Below are positions 12,760-24,670 of a DNA stretch of 64,000 nt, one piece after another. Made by a program: the position numbers and the translations under genes. Below the pieces are notes generated by a model. It saw only the letters and a list, made by a program, of their open reading frames with translations, was not told where the DNA came from and made no database searches. Every line of letters starts with the position of its first letter. The first letter of the stretch is position 1. Source of the stretch: Chamaea fasciata (taxonomy: Eukaryota > Chordata > Aves > Passeriformes > Sylviidae). The DNA is taken from NCBI GenBank assembly GCA_029207755.1, contig JARCOQ010000007.1:45810325-45874324 (forward strand), given 5' to 3'.

Positions 12760-14604
12760 CTGACAAAGGTGATGAGAAGTTAGTGAAGAACTAACTGTCC
12801 CAAGCTCCTTTCAGCAGGGTGGTGGTGGAGACTTCAAAGCTCCGTGAAGCCTCAAGATTCACAGGGCAGCTGGTATAGCTCAGCTGACAGATTAACCTTC
12901 TTTATGTATTTGTTTTTGTTTCAGTTACAGCCCAGAAGTGTCTTTTCCAACACAAAATCTTCTAAATCACCAGAGGGTATTCCAGCAAATCAACTTTTTT
13001 TTCCCAAACATGTTTTTCCTCATCTACACTTCACAGTAATTCTCAGCTTCCAAAAGAGAATCAAACATCATTCTTAGGAGTTTTCATTAACTACTTGTAG
13101 ATGCCTTCACAAACTGATCCCTCTTCCCATCACAGACCCACGCCGGCCCAGTTCTCCTTGTTCCTTCCGTCCTCTGTAGGCTGACTGAGGAAAGATAGGG
13201 TAGCTTCAGCCTCCAGCCAGTCTCAGCACTGAGGAACCCTCATCCATGCAGATCTAACGCACTCCCATCTACATCAGGGCAGAGCATCCACGCCCAGCAG
13301 GGAGGGTGGAGATTTCAGACACTCACTGACCAGCAAAGAGGGATGGCTACCAGGAAACACACAAATGAATGCAAAACTTCCCCCCACCTGGGTTTAATTC
13401 CAACCTCTGCAACATCCTACAGCCAACAGAAATAACCTAGAAACTGCAAAATTCTAGTATGGGTACTACAGACTTCTCTGTAGCAGGGGAAATGAATTAA
13501 GCAGTCCGTCTTTCTCTTCCTTACTGCAGGTCTCTACAGATGTTCATGAGAATCTGCAAATGATTCAGACAGCAACATTCACCAACAACATCAGCTGTGC
13601 CACTTATTCCTATACTAATCTATCACATTTAAGAAACCCCTGAGAGGCTGAGCCTGTCACAGACTGGGAGATGAAATTAATTCACCAAGTAAGAAAAGTT
13701 TTTAGGAGACTCTTGTCACAAAGTGCTGGCTTGAACCCTCAGTGGAGACAGACTGTGGGCTCCACCAGCAAGAGCAGAGTCCTAGCAGACCTGTGTACTT
13801 TCCACAGTGGAGCATGGCACAATTACCAGCATTAATGGACAGACTGCTCATTTAATTCAGTTTTTTGTTCCACAAATAAAGTCCTCTGTCTGTTTTTTAT
13901 TTGGTTTTATAAATTAACCTCTTTCTTTTCTCATTAAGTAAACAATGAATGAAGGATTACTCTGTGGGAAAGACGCAAGTGCAAAGGGCAGCGGTTTTAT
14001 ACTGCAGCAGCTATTTCCTTCCACGCTTCCAAATAACTCTGTTCTAGAAGGCAGAAAATCATTGACGTCTAATCATTTATTTAGTAAGATACACTGTTTT
14101 CTTTTAGCTTAGGGAAACTTGTGGCTGGAAAGCTGTGCAGAAAGTTGGTCTGTTTATGAATGGGCCCCGGTCCTTCACATGGTGATGGAGCAGCTGTTTG
14201 CGTGCCCTGGACATCAAGCAGCGACGCAGCACAGGGAAGGACAGACCACGGCCTGGTGCACTTTGCTATTTGGACCTGAAGTTCCTGTCAGTCTCATCAC
14301 AGGGTTTTCCATCTTCACTGTTGCTCTGGTACTAGGCAGTCACGCAGCCCAGGATCCCAGAGGGCTGGCTGAGCCACAGCAAACTCTGAGGTGGATGCTT
14401 CCAGCACACACTTCACTGCTGGTTTGTTTGCCTCAAGGGCACCTTCTTCTGGTCTGACTGCCCCCCCTACTTTCCCTGTATGGGTGGTAAAACTATCATA
14501 TGCTGGGATCTTGCTGAGAAAAGCTACGCTTTGCAGCAATAAAACCGATTTTTTCCCCTTAATTTCTCTCCTTTTAAAGCGTAACAGCAGGCTGACAGAA
14601 ATGG

Positions 14605-15092
14605 CCATTCGCCTCTGCTCAGCGCAGGTGGGACAACCTCAGAGCACTGGGTGCAGAGACAGTGAAGTACTGGAGCAAGACCTGTGGAGAGCTGCTATGG
14701 TCAGGGAGCTGCAGGACAGGACAGGACAGGTATGGAGAGGCTGAGGGAAAAGGGCTTCTTCAGTCAAAATACGACAAGGCTCCAGGGAGAGCTGTTTACA
14801 ACCACCCAGGTATGGGAGGGTGTAAGAGGCTGAGTGGATTTCCTTTGGAGGACTACAGCAACAGGGCAAGAGACAACAGACACAAGCTGAGCGTAGAAAG
14901 TTCCAGCTGGATTGCGAACAAAAAAAATCCACAAAAACTACAATGAGAGTAGCAAAGTGCTTGAGCAGATGAGCCAGAAAGGCTGTGAAATCTCCATCTG
15001 GGAGCAGCTGGCTTTTGTTGGCCCTTAGCAGGCCGTTGGACCAGACAACCACCAGCAGTCCTTTCCAACGTAAATTATTACTCAGTGATGCT
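14605..15092 (+). mobile_element. CR1 LINE, truncated and diverged 3' portion
   Basis: Despite many changes, the plus strand follows the CR1 3' consensus order: CTCTGCTCAGCGCAGGTG, then the AGGCTCCAGGGAGA block, then a GACAGGGCAAGAGACAACAG block. It closes with the terminal GTTGGACCAGACAACC…CCTTTCCAACGTAAATTATT. Only the end of ORF2 and the 3' tail are present, the usual 5' truncation of CR1 retrocopies. The terminal octamer repeats are degraded. It is older than the copy near 33 kb. Long open frames here on the opposite strand are artefacts. Confidence 0.8.
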
Positions 15093-16129
15093 GTGGTCAG
15101 GTTTTGGAAACAAGGAATGTTTGGAAACACAGCAGGCACAAGCAGATCTGGTTCAATCAAAGATAAAAACAGTAGCCAAAGAGTAGTTACCTCCTCTGCC
15201 TTTTCAAAATCTCTCTCCTCAAAATACAACAAACCTGAAGATGTTTACAGAATCTTATCCCAGTGAACTCACACTTGGCCACTGCTGAAGGCTCTTGGCA
15301 CAGGTATGGCTATCATAATGGGGTGCCTTATGCCTCTGTTGCCAATGGGGGTCACTGCATGACACCTGGGTACCCAACTTCTCTTTTCACCTCACCAGCA
15401 GGAAAAGCCTTGGAATGACATAGATTGTGCCCAGATGCACCTATAGAGAGCAAGTAATGTGAGTGCAAGGAGCTTGTGCAGTCAAGAAGAGCCTCTAAAG
15501 TAATTTAGCCACGATATGGGTATGTGACACCTCTGTGTTCTCATTTCAGTGCTGTATGCCCTTTGCTGCTGCAGCCTACTTTATGTCTGGAGGTGCTAAC
15601 AGAGAACTGCAAGCCAGTCTCACTAGTATGGACCTTGCTCTATATTCAGGCTAAACTCTACTGCCAAGTTTGGTTCCTGTGATACAAATGCAGGGCACCT
15701 TCAAAAACCTCCAATGGACAAAGGTTAATGAGAAAACATATTGGAGACCTCATACACAACCAAAGACAGAAATTTAACTAGTGTTCAATCCACGTCTCCC
15801 TTAGGCCTTCCACAGCACTGAGGATGAAGAGAGATTTCCAGACAGCAGCATCCTCAGTGAGGTTCCTCTAACAGCAGCTCTGCCAAGCCATGGACCACCA
15901 CCATCAGATGAAGGCCATGGGATCCTGCAGGCAAACTGCTTCTTTCCTAGGAAAGCCCCACTTCTCCAGAGGTCAGCATGCGGAAAGGTTTCTCATAAAT
16001 CTACTGCTTTCCAGGCTGGGCAACAGCTCTGTGCTACATTCCTCTCCAGATGCACAAAAAACTTTCTTACTTAATTAGATTTAAAGGAATTTTGGAATTT
16101 TGTTTCAGTAGGGACAATTAACCAAGAGC

Positions 16130-16690
16130 ACTGTATCCTACTGCCCTCCTTCTCACTTCATCAATCTTTGTGTCACCCAGAAATTTTATCAGAAATAATT
16201 TTATATTTACTTCCATATCACTGCCAAAAATGATGAATAGCATGAGGGTTCTGACTGATCCCTGCAGAGTTACATTAAAAAATGTTCACATTCAGTAAAG
16301 ATTCCCTATTGACAACTACTTTTTGAGCTCTGTCAGTTACCTTGTTCTTAATACATTTAAGATATGCTTCAGTAAAAGTATAGTACTAATATTTAAATAA
16401 TAATGTCATGTGGAACAAAATCAAACGCCTTACAGAAGTTAAAGTATATTATATCTACACAGTTATCTTATCCCCCAAACTTGCAATCTTATCAGATAAA
16501 TCAGGTTTGTTTGACAAGACATATTCTCCAAAAAAGAATGTTGAATGGCATTAATTATATTCCCTACCTTTAATTCTCTAAATCCTCTCTCAGTTCTATT
16601 CTTTTGCCTGGGATTGATGTCAGGCTAAGCTGCTGGCAGTTACCCGGGATCTTCCTCTTGCACAGGTTTGCTCATTGTGAATTTCCAAGA
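16130..16690 (-). mobile_element. ancient L3/CR1-clade LINE fossil, reverse-transcriptase segment
   Basis: On the minus strand this encodes a broken reverse transcriptase of the CR1/L3 clade. Recognisable remnants in order are a palm-motif segment DIIYFNFCKAFDFVP (family form YLDFSKAFDTVPH), a degraded PQGSV block, and KFLGDTKID in place of the catalytic FADDTK. The catalytic double Asp is thus lost. Plus-strand blocks such as TTGACAACTACTTTTTGAGC and CCTGGGATTGATGTCAGGCT match the complementary L3 consensus as I remember it. Stops and frameshifts run throughout. It is a very old insertion, probably from early amniote history. Confidence 0.82.
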
Positions 16691-17594
16691 GGCTTAAGAA
16701 GTTAATAGAAACAGACCAGAGATCTTCTGCATCAACTTTTTTTAGAATTTTTGACCACAAGTTATCTATAGTCACTCACCAGAAGATGTTTAAGCAGTAC
16801 CTCACTTCACTATATTGCACAGACTGAACTGCACGTGCTGTGACACAACACGTGGCCCTCCTTGGACTTCACCATGCACAGCAGGGTCAGACCACGGACA
16901 GAGACTGACCAGTCAAAGACTGAGATGAGCTAGGTGGAAAATGGACAGTGCTCCAAGGAGTCTGCTCACACTGAGCAGGTCCCTTCATTTTAAGGAATGC
17001 TCTGCCTTGCTCCCAATCCTTCCCTGTCAGTCAACCCAGTCTGCAGCCAGGCTTACATTTCATACCAGCACTAAACTAGCCCACAGAAATTCTTCTGAAT
17101 CCTTTCTGAGAAAGAAAATACTGCCATCAACTTCAGGCAGGAATCTCCACCCTGTTCTAACAGATGGTGAACTTGCTGCAACTTTTTGTGTTTCATGACC
17201 TCTCATTTAGCAATAGCCATGCAATCTACCAGGCATGAAGCCTTCAGTGCTATGGACGCTGCCACAAAGCACCTCGGTGCACGTCTTCAGCAATGTAAGA
17301 CACAGCTGTCCTATAGCATTGTACCACCCAACTGTATCAAATCCAGACCTGCGTCTTCAAGTCACCAAGTCCACACAATAGGTCCAAGATGTCTACAATA
17401 TCTCAGCAGTGCCCAGCTGAGGACTGTGATCAGCAGTTTGAGTCTTCAAGCACAGTAGAGCTTTCTACTGAGTTGGGAAAGCAGTGCAGGAAACAACACT
17501 TTCCTGAGAACTGGACTGAGTCTGGGGCTAACCTCCCAGGAATTACGGGAATCTTATCTAATAAGACATAAAATAATACGCAAAGTTCACCTAC

Positions 17595-17651
17595 CTCAAC
17601 AGATCCTAGCATTGCATCTTCAAAACAGACCTTACAGATCAATGCATTTTG
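17595..17651 (-). other. candidate 57-base exon, minus strand
   Basis: GGGCTTTTCAG| precedes and |GTAGGT follows an open 19-codon stretch on the minus strand. Its product begins QNALICKVCFEDAM and has a CxxC spaced like the start of a RING finger, but it stops before any diagnostic residues. Acceptor and donor are both good. With so few codons the open frame has little weight, and the RING resemblance is a suggestion only. It lies on the strand expected for the leftward gene. Confidence 0.16.
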
Positions 17652-20600
17652 CTGAAAAGCCCTCCTCTGCTAAAGGATAATTCATCTGACATAAAGATGT
17701 GATGCCCCAGATAGCTGGGGGACACACCAGAGAGGGAGCTTTAAAAATACCATCCAAGGCAATACAGAGCCAGCATGTTTGCTCCAGTCAGTGTTGTTAA
17801 AATGGGAGAAAATTACACATTTAAATAAAACTGTTCTAGCAGGAGGTACAGCAGCATATCAGTGAGAAGCATTAACCATGCTTATTCCACTACACCCATT
17901 AACTATTTTTAATTTTTAAGCAAGTTATTAGAGCTACTATAATATTATAAATATTGTATTACTCATTCAAAAAGATTAAATGGTCTCAAAAAAGAGAAGA
18001 TATTCTTGTTGCTGCTTTAGTGGCTCTTTGTGATTGGCTACCTTGCTTCTCTACCCTTCCACACTTCTCTTGGACATCATGGATTGTACTGGGTTCTCTC
18101 AATTCCTTTCCATCCCAAAGGACAGCAGAAATAGCCAGCATCGAGCAGAATCAAGCTCTGAAGATATCCTGGCTAAGTAATACGACACTGTGAGCCTGTT
18201 TTGGTGTTACACCTGTGATCTGCATCACATAATCCAAGATGCTGCAAAGTGTTGACCTCCGCCTATCACCTGGGCTCCAGGGGAGAGGCAGAGCAGCATT
18301 CCTAGAGGCAATTATCTTGTCAGAAGCAGTCCTTTGGATGAGCCAGTTTGTACCCTGCGTGCTCATTTCTTTCTGGGGACTGTGAAGGGGTGCTGCCTGC
18401 CTGCCTGCACGGGTGTGTGCACCCACAGCCACCAGCCAGGTGAGTTCCACTGCACAGGTCAGACAGCCAGGCTGGAACACTTCCAGCATCTGTAATAAAG
18501 GCTCTAAGCTAACAGTTTACCTGCACCTACTACAAGGTGGTTCCTTATAATATAAATCCATTTAAGACTGGAAACAGTCCTTTCTGGTTTGTGTTTATAG
18601 AACAAGGAGTAAAGGCAGGATTACAGGTCATAACCAGGTTCACCAGGAGTCTCCACAGTACAGATTAATTATGTACTCGTTAGGACCAGCACTGGTAAGG
18701 GTGAATGTACTTCCCTGCCCAGACCCCAGCTGCCATTCTTTTCAGTATGCAGCTTACAGCACATTCCCTTTTGACTCCTTTGAAAAGAAAGTTGATCAAA
18801 CCATGAGAAGGAAAGTCCTTCTTTGACCTTCCCTGTCACCAGACAGACATGAAGAACTACACTCACACTGTCAAGTTGTGCAAGCAAAAAAGAAGAACGT
18901 TTATTTGGGATTAGGGTTTAAATAGTTTTTGGAGTTTGATCAGAGATTGGGCCATGACGCTGACACCGCTCTGACCCCACTGGTCAAATTAGAAGTCCAT
19001 CAATTTGTCCTTCCCCCAGGAAGGAATGCACAGTTTTCAAAACATCTCTTTTTGTTTTTGTTACAATGTGTGAGAACTCCAGTACAGAAATGTAAAACAT
19101 CAGAAGGCTGAAAAAATCAGGGCGATGCTTCCTGAAATGGGAACCCATAAGCAGCAAACCATTATCTCTTTCAAAAGGAGTGGGGCCCACTGCTGTATTT
19201 GGCTAAAGAGATAACAAGACACAAGTTTCATAATTAGGAACGAATATGACAAGAGTTGTGCTCAGACTGGGACACGAACCACTTGTTCCCTGATTACACT
19301 TTCAACTGCAAGAAATGTTTCTCCCCAACCACCCATGAATCACTCAATTAAAATCTTAATATGTCGCATTTTACTGTTATCCAGGCTTCTGTCTGGTAAA
19401 CGTGATGTTAGTTTTTCATACTCCCTATTCATTTCCCAACAAATAAGCAACCAGCATTCAGAAAACGTTCCTTTTTTTGAACTTCAGCCATCCAATGCCC
19501 CACTTCCAGGTATTTTCCTCTGCCACCCTGTACACAGCCATTTTAGAAACAGCACAGACAAAACCAAGCAAAATCACTGAACAAAGCTCTGCCATCCAGG
19601 TGATGGAAGTTACCAATCTAGAGTTGAAGGACGTTAACAAAATGAATAAGAAAGAATCCTTGCAAGGTGGAAGAACAAAGAGACAGAACAGCAGCTTTTC
19701 AATCAATCAAGAGCCGTACACTATATGCTTTAGGAAATAACAAGTTCAATAGCCAGTTGATAAATAGCTTGCCACCAGAAAGTGCATTTGAAATGACACA
19801 TAACTGCCACATATATAAGCCCAGAGTAAGCAAGAGCCACATTGCCCTCCCACATGCAGCTCAGCGCTGCTGAGTTTTCCCCGCCTGCCCATACAAACAC
19901 CATCCCCCAGGGCAGTCAGACCCTGCTCCCCTAAGGTCACGGGCACATGGACCAAGTCACCCCAGGACACAGGTGCAATGAACAGCTTCACAGCAGCTGC
20001 ATGCCCACAAACAGCTGCTCCGGGGGGGCGACGGAGGGAGCAACACAGACGAAACAGAGCAATGTTTCTTGGGTTGGGGCAGATTTTTCTCAGTTTAAGG
20101 GGCTATAAAATGTTTCTGCTTTAGGAGAACTGGTACTTTCCCTGATACCCCTTTTATGTTTCTCTACCCTAATTTGCCGTGGTCAAAGAACCTGATACAA
20201 CAGTATCGATGCCAGCATAGCCCTTTCTGCCTTCCTCAGGCTCCCAGGTCCTGCTTTCTCAACATCATTCACACATGTCCAGATCCAGCAGAGCACACAT
20301 TCAAGTTTTAACCTGTTGAGAAGTTCATTAGTTTTAATAGGCCTATAAAAAGATATAAAGTCAAGTACATTCGTAACTGCTTTCCTGAATCAAACCCTAA
20401 GTAAAAAGCTTGTCAACATAAATAAAGGCACCAGAGGCAGACCATGAAAGATATCTGCAATTATTCAGGTAGGATTTTGGGTGAGGTTTCCAGCAGGATT
20501 TAGTCCAACCACTGTAAAAGTGCAAGGATTTCAAATTCATCCCTGAGAACAAGATTGACACATCTTCTGAAAGAATCCAAATAGTGAACAAAAGCATGTG

Positions 20601-21109
20601 ATACTGAAATATTCCACAGAATTAAGGAGACACCAACAAGTCCTATTTGGAATTAAAATGTTGGCTTTGCAGAACACTCTTCAACAGAAAGAGCCCTCTG
20701 ATTCCTCCAAGGGCTTCTTAGGCTGCACCCCAACTGTGCCTGGTCCACTGCGTGTGGCCAAGTGCCCTAATGCTGGTCAACCACAGGACAGGGAAGCATA
20801 GTCAATGTGAAGGTCAGACCTGGCCATGCCAGCTGAGCCCAAATCAGGAACAAAAGAAACTACCAAAGACAGAGATGTCAGTGACACATACAGTATCTGC
20901 TGAGCTCCCACAGCCCATGGTTTTATTTGTTACTACAGATAAGGAGCTTTCTGGAAAGGAGGGAGAGATTCTGCTGGCAATATGGCTTTAAGACCCTGAC
21001 GGAGGGGAAGAGCAATACCATCAGTGTGAACGAGCTCACAGCACCTGTTCCCAAACCAATGTGATGTAGTCAACCGAATTAATAGTTTTAACGAGGATGG
21101 CATGAAATG
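17652..21109. other. non-coding DNA, probably intronic
   Basis: No exon, RNA gene or recent repeat could be supported. Plus-strand C exceeds G over much of the stretch, as expected for leftward transcription. Confidence 0.5.
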
Positions 21110-21360
21110 CATTTTCTCCAGCCCCGGCAGGAGAGCCAACCAGTGAGAGCGGCGACATCCCCCCAGCAGCTGAGCCCGTGCCCATCCCCTGCGTGCAGCG
21201 GATGAGGTACCGTGAATACATTGTAGCTCAGCTAAAAGTGGCGCGGGTGGCAGGACATCCATCTTCCTCCGGGAAGGTTGCTGGGCAACTGGCAAGCTTT
21301 CGGCTGGGCGCTGACGTCTGCGCGCACACACGCACCTCCTCCATCTCTCCCAACTAACTT
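21110..21360. promoter_or_regulatory. small CpG-bearing patch with RFX X-box and CRE motifs
   Basis: This patch is richer in CpG than the surrounding 20 kb. It contains GTTGCTGGGCAAC at 21277-21289, a near-perfect RFX X-box palindrome. TGACGTC (CRE core) follows at 21312-21318 and CTGCGCGCAC (NRF1-like) at 21318-21327. X-box plus CRE/NRF1 spacing of this kind is typical of promoters, often of ciliary or neuronal genes. No start codon or exon is assignable on either strand, so I call it a possible internal or alternative promoter or enhancer. Confidence 0.38.
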
Positions 21361-21400
21361 GATTTTGATGGATTAACATAAGATGAAAATCTACTGAGCT

Positions 21401-21422
21401 TCTCTCTCTCTCTCTCTCTCTC
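21401..21422. repeat. (CT)n microsatellite
   Basis: About eleven uninterrupted TC dinucleotides directly follow the X-box/CRE patch and precede CCCCGACACACGGGG. Repeats of this kind are often polymorphic. Confidence 0.97.
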
Positions 21423-21879
21423 CCCGACACACGGGGTTCATTAAGATACAAAGGAAAATACAATAAAGCATCGACTTATAATGCATGCAGAAGACCATGC
21501 AAAGGACAACGCAGGCACTAATGATACCAATGTTCTGAAGTGATCCCTTAGTTTATGGTAGAGAAAAATGTATTTATTTACTAAAAATCTCATTTAAATA
21601 ATAATAATAAAGCACAACACAGGCCCAAACTGTGATTCTCTTGCATTCTTTTCTCTTTTATATCCTTCAGAAATGCGGTTTATTTTTTCACTGCTCCTTG
21701 TCATATGATGTTTTAAGATTATTTCCCTTCACCTGCTGGAGACACTACTGGGACACAGAAGTTCCCTCTAATCCCATCCAGCCAGGCATTTATACCACTC
21801 TTATTAGCTTGGTATCCCAGTACCCTACTGAGCTGCATTATCATTAATTGTTTCTCAAGTGTTAGCCACAGGCTCAGCT

Positions 21880-21945
21880 TTACACAGTACAAAGCAAAGA
21901 TGTGATCCCTGCCCCGAGGAGTTTTACATGCTAAACAGATGGTTA
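21880..21945 (+). repeat. ancient amniote repeat fragment
   Basis: ACAGTACAAAGCAAAGATGT, then GATCCCTGCCCCGAGGAG, then TTTTACATGCTAAACAG, resembles an old dispersed repeat block (AGTCCCTGCCCTGAAGAGCT then TACAGTCTAA). Identification is by remembered consensus only. Confidence 0.4.
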
Positions 21946-24219
21946 ATGACAGCAGCGTAATGACAGCCTTTGGACTGGTAGGGGATAACATTTATGGAAA
22001 AGGGAATAAATTAGCTGGCATTGATGACAAACTGTGCTTGCTTTTCCTGGAGAAAATTTGGGGGAGACTGCTTTCCATGATAACCTGCAAATGTGTTCTG
22101 GGCTTGAGATCCGAAAAATCGTAACCTCAGTATTTTTTGCAAATGAGAAGCTTTAATCTAACAGAATTTTTTTTACTGTAAAACTCATCAACCTTCTTTC
22201 ACCAAACGCACATGGGGTGATTTGTCAGAAAGAGGAGAATTTTAAATAAATAAAAAATACTAATGTTAAAAAGACAAAACATAAAATATTTTTGTAACTC
22301 CTGAGTTTAAAAATGGTCTTTTAAAAAGATATGAAAAGGCAAAATGGAAAACAACTGACAAGCTGAATGGGAATCAGAGGTTAAGGTGTCAGGTCATGCC
22401 ATTGGGTGTGAATGCCATGCCGAGCATACAGTGACATACAAGGCTTTGGGCAGGTACAAATAAAGAGCTGGGCACAACATGGTAGCTTTGAGGACAAGAA
22501 ACTCAGACCTGCAAGGCCAGTGAAGGAAGCTGATGAAGATACCCCTCCACACATGCATTATTTATTTCTGCAAGATCAGCACCACTCGCAGTGCAAGCTC
22601 CCCCAGGCAGCAACAGGGACAGCGCTGCTGCAACACAACACCCACCACCCCGGCTGGGAGCACCACGGGGACAGGGATGGAGGCTGCCGGGTGGCATCTC
22701 CCACTGCCTGTCTGACAGCAGGGTGTTGAGCTCAACTAACTAATTCCAGTTAGCTGGGGCATTTCCTGTGCTCCAAACATCTGCCTGAGACAGGGCTCAA
22801 AACAGCATTTCTGTACTCCTCGCCAGCCCACGTTATTGGTAACAACATGCATATGAGAAGATGGAGAGCTCAGAGAACACAAACCCACAGAGCCCAACTT
22901 CTGGAGTGCCCCATGGTCAGTGATGCACATGGGTGGGACGAGCACGGTCAGGGATGGCTTGAAATCTTCTGATGTGACAGAATTCAGCCTGTTGTGTTTT
23001 ACTGCTACTGACATTGGTGTTAGTATCTTCAGTGCTAGAAAGCTGTTCACGATTTCGGTAGCACACCGCATGAAGTACAGGGTATTTCTGTATGATTTCT
23101 ACAAGCCTATTCTCGGTTTTACAGTATAGGCACATAAAAACATTTTTTCTTTCTGTTTTGCAGTGTAATGAATGCTTGATGTTTTTCTTCTCTCAGCCTT
23201 ATTGTGACCTTCTGGTATTGGGCAGGCTGCACCAAAGAGACTTCCCCACGCAGCAGTCCTTTCCTGCATTCTAGAAATGCATTTCCAGTTTTTTACTTGA
23301 CAATAACTCACTCTGAATTCCCCTGTGAACTTCACAGATCTTTAGATAAGACACTAAAGTAGGAGCTGTGACTACAGAAAAGGCTTCTCCTGGATGGTGG
23401 AAGATGTAGGCCCAGCTACCATTCAGTTTCATTTCCCATTTACAGTCCTCCAAGTAATATTTGAAAAGCTATTAAAAGACAAGGTTTCTTTTTCCTTTCC
23501 AACTCAAGTATTTAAGATCTTGCAGCTGACTGAAAGCCATAAAAACTCAAATATTTGAGCCATTTCTAAACAGGCTTGTAGTATTCCTATGTCAGCAGCT
23601 AAAAGTTTGCATGCAGGTAAAATACTTCCAAAAATTAAAATGTCACAAAAAAATAAATCCTTAGCAATTACATGAAGACCAAGAAAGGTATAACCACTTA
23701 GCATTTAAATAAGGAGACAATAGAATCTTCAGCCCAATAGGATAAATACCTTTAAAAGTCTCAGTAACTTCAATGCAAATTTAACTTAGAACAGCTCTGA
23801 GACGATCTAAAAACAAATTTGTGAACAGAATAATTGATAAGACTCTTGAGTCCTTATTTCTGTGTGCTCACATAATGGCAATTAAAGCTAAGCACCTTTG
23901 AATGGCCTCTAAACAAGCACATGGAAATCTAGGAGAACCTTTGAGTGGGGATTAGGCATTAACCTAATGTTCATAATCATGCTCAGAAAGTTTCTCTTTG
24001 AAAGCTTGAAACAGAAATGTTAATAATCTCAGGCAAATAAAAAACCTTAAGCTATTGCAAAAGGTAACTTTTGAATCAAGTACATAATAGGTAATAAAAC
24101 TTCAAAGGATTCATCACTCGCTGCAATTAAAACATCCAACACAGATTTTTAAATAGCCTACTCATGTATAAGGAAACTTTTTTCCTCCAAGTAAATAACT
24201 GAACTCAGGTGAGCACCAA

Positions 24220-24255
24220 TTTTTTTTTCTTTTTTTTCTTTTTTTTTTTTTTTTT
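24220..24255. repeat. T-rich tract
   Basis: About 36 bases of T broken by single C. It could be the poly(A) end of an unrecognised minus-strand insertion, but no target-site duplication was found by eye. Confidence 0.93.
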
Positions 24256-24626
24256 AGGAATAAATACAGGCTTTCATCTGTGGTACAGTGAAAAGAGCAC
24301 AGCGTCATAGACCAAATCAGCAATCAATGCCATTTCCACTTTGCCTAATTTTGTTCTTTAAGGATTCAAAGTATCAATCCTCCTCTTAAAAATCTTCAAG
24401 CATGAACAGCGAACATAAAACAATGAACAACTTATGTGAGAGAGTAACAAGAAGACTCGAGGAAAAAGTACTGTCCCCCCCTCCCCCCGCCCAGTTTCCA
24501 CACAACTAACTGGAAATCTTCCATATTTTGGTAGAAGAGAGGATGTTGTCTACAGCATGATGACAGATATGAGCCACAGACAGGAGCACACTCTAACAAG
24601 TTCTCCCTAGGTTGTCTAGAGGAGGC

Positions 24627-24670
24627 AAAAAAAAAAAGAAAAAGAAAAAGAAAAAAAAAAGGAAAAGAAA
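24627..24670. repeat. A-rich (AAAAAG)n tract
   Basis: Purine-only tract of A-runs spaced by single G. Confidence 0.93.

Noticed and set aside
14639..15232. 197-codon minus-strand frame
   Set aside because: Most of it is the antisense of a plus-strand CR1 copy. Only the first 15 or so codons lie outside the repeat; these end at a good donor (GAG|GTAACT at 15190/15191), which is not enough to call an exon.
16780..16823. 44-base minus-strand segment bounded by GTTCAG and CTG|GTGAGT
   Set aside because: Only 14 codons, no pyrimidine tract before the acceptor, and it sits next to the L3 fossil.
20933..21463. 176-codon minus-strand frame over the X-box/CT-repeat patch
   Set aside because: It includes the translation of the CT microsatellite (Glu-Arg repeats) and shows no domain; the patch is better read as regulatory.
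22917..23135. Minus-strand frame faintly resembling a MADF-type DNA-binding motif
   Set aside because: Only a short stretch resembles it, key aromatic spacing is missing, and the upstream sequence lacks a polypyrimidine tract.
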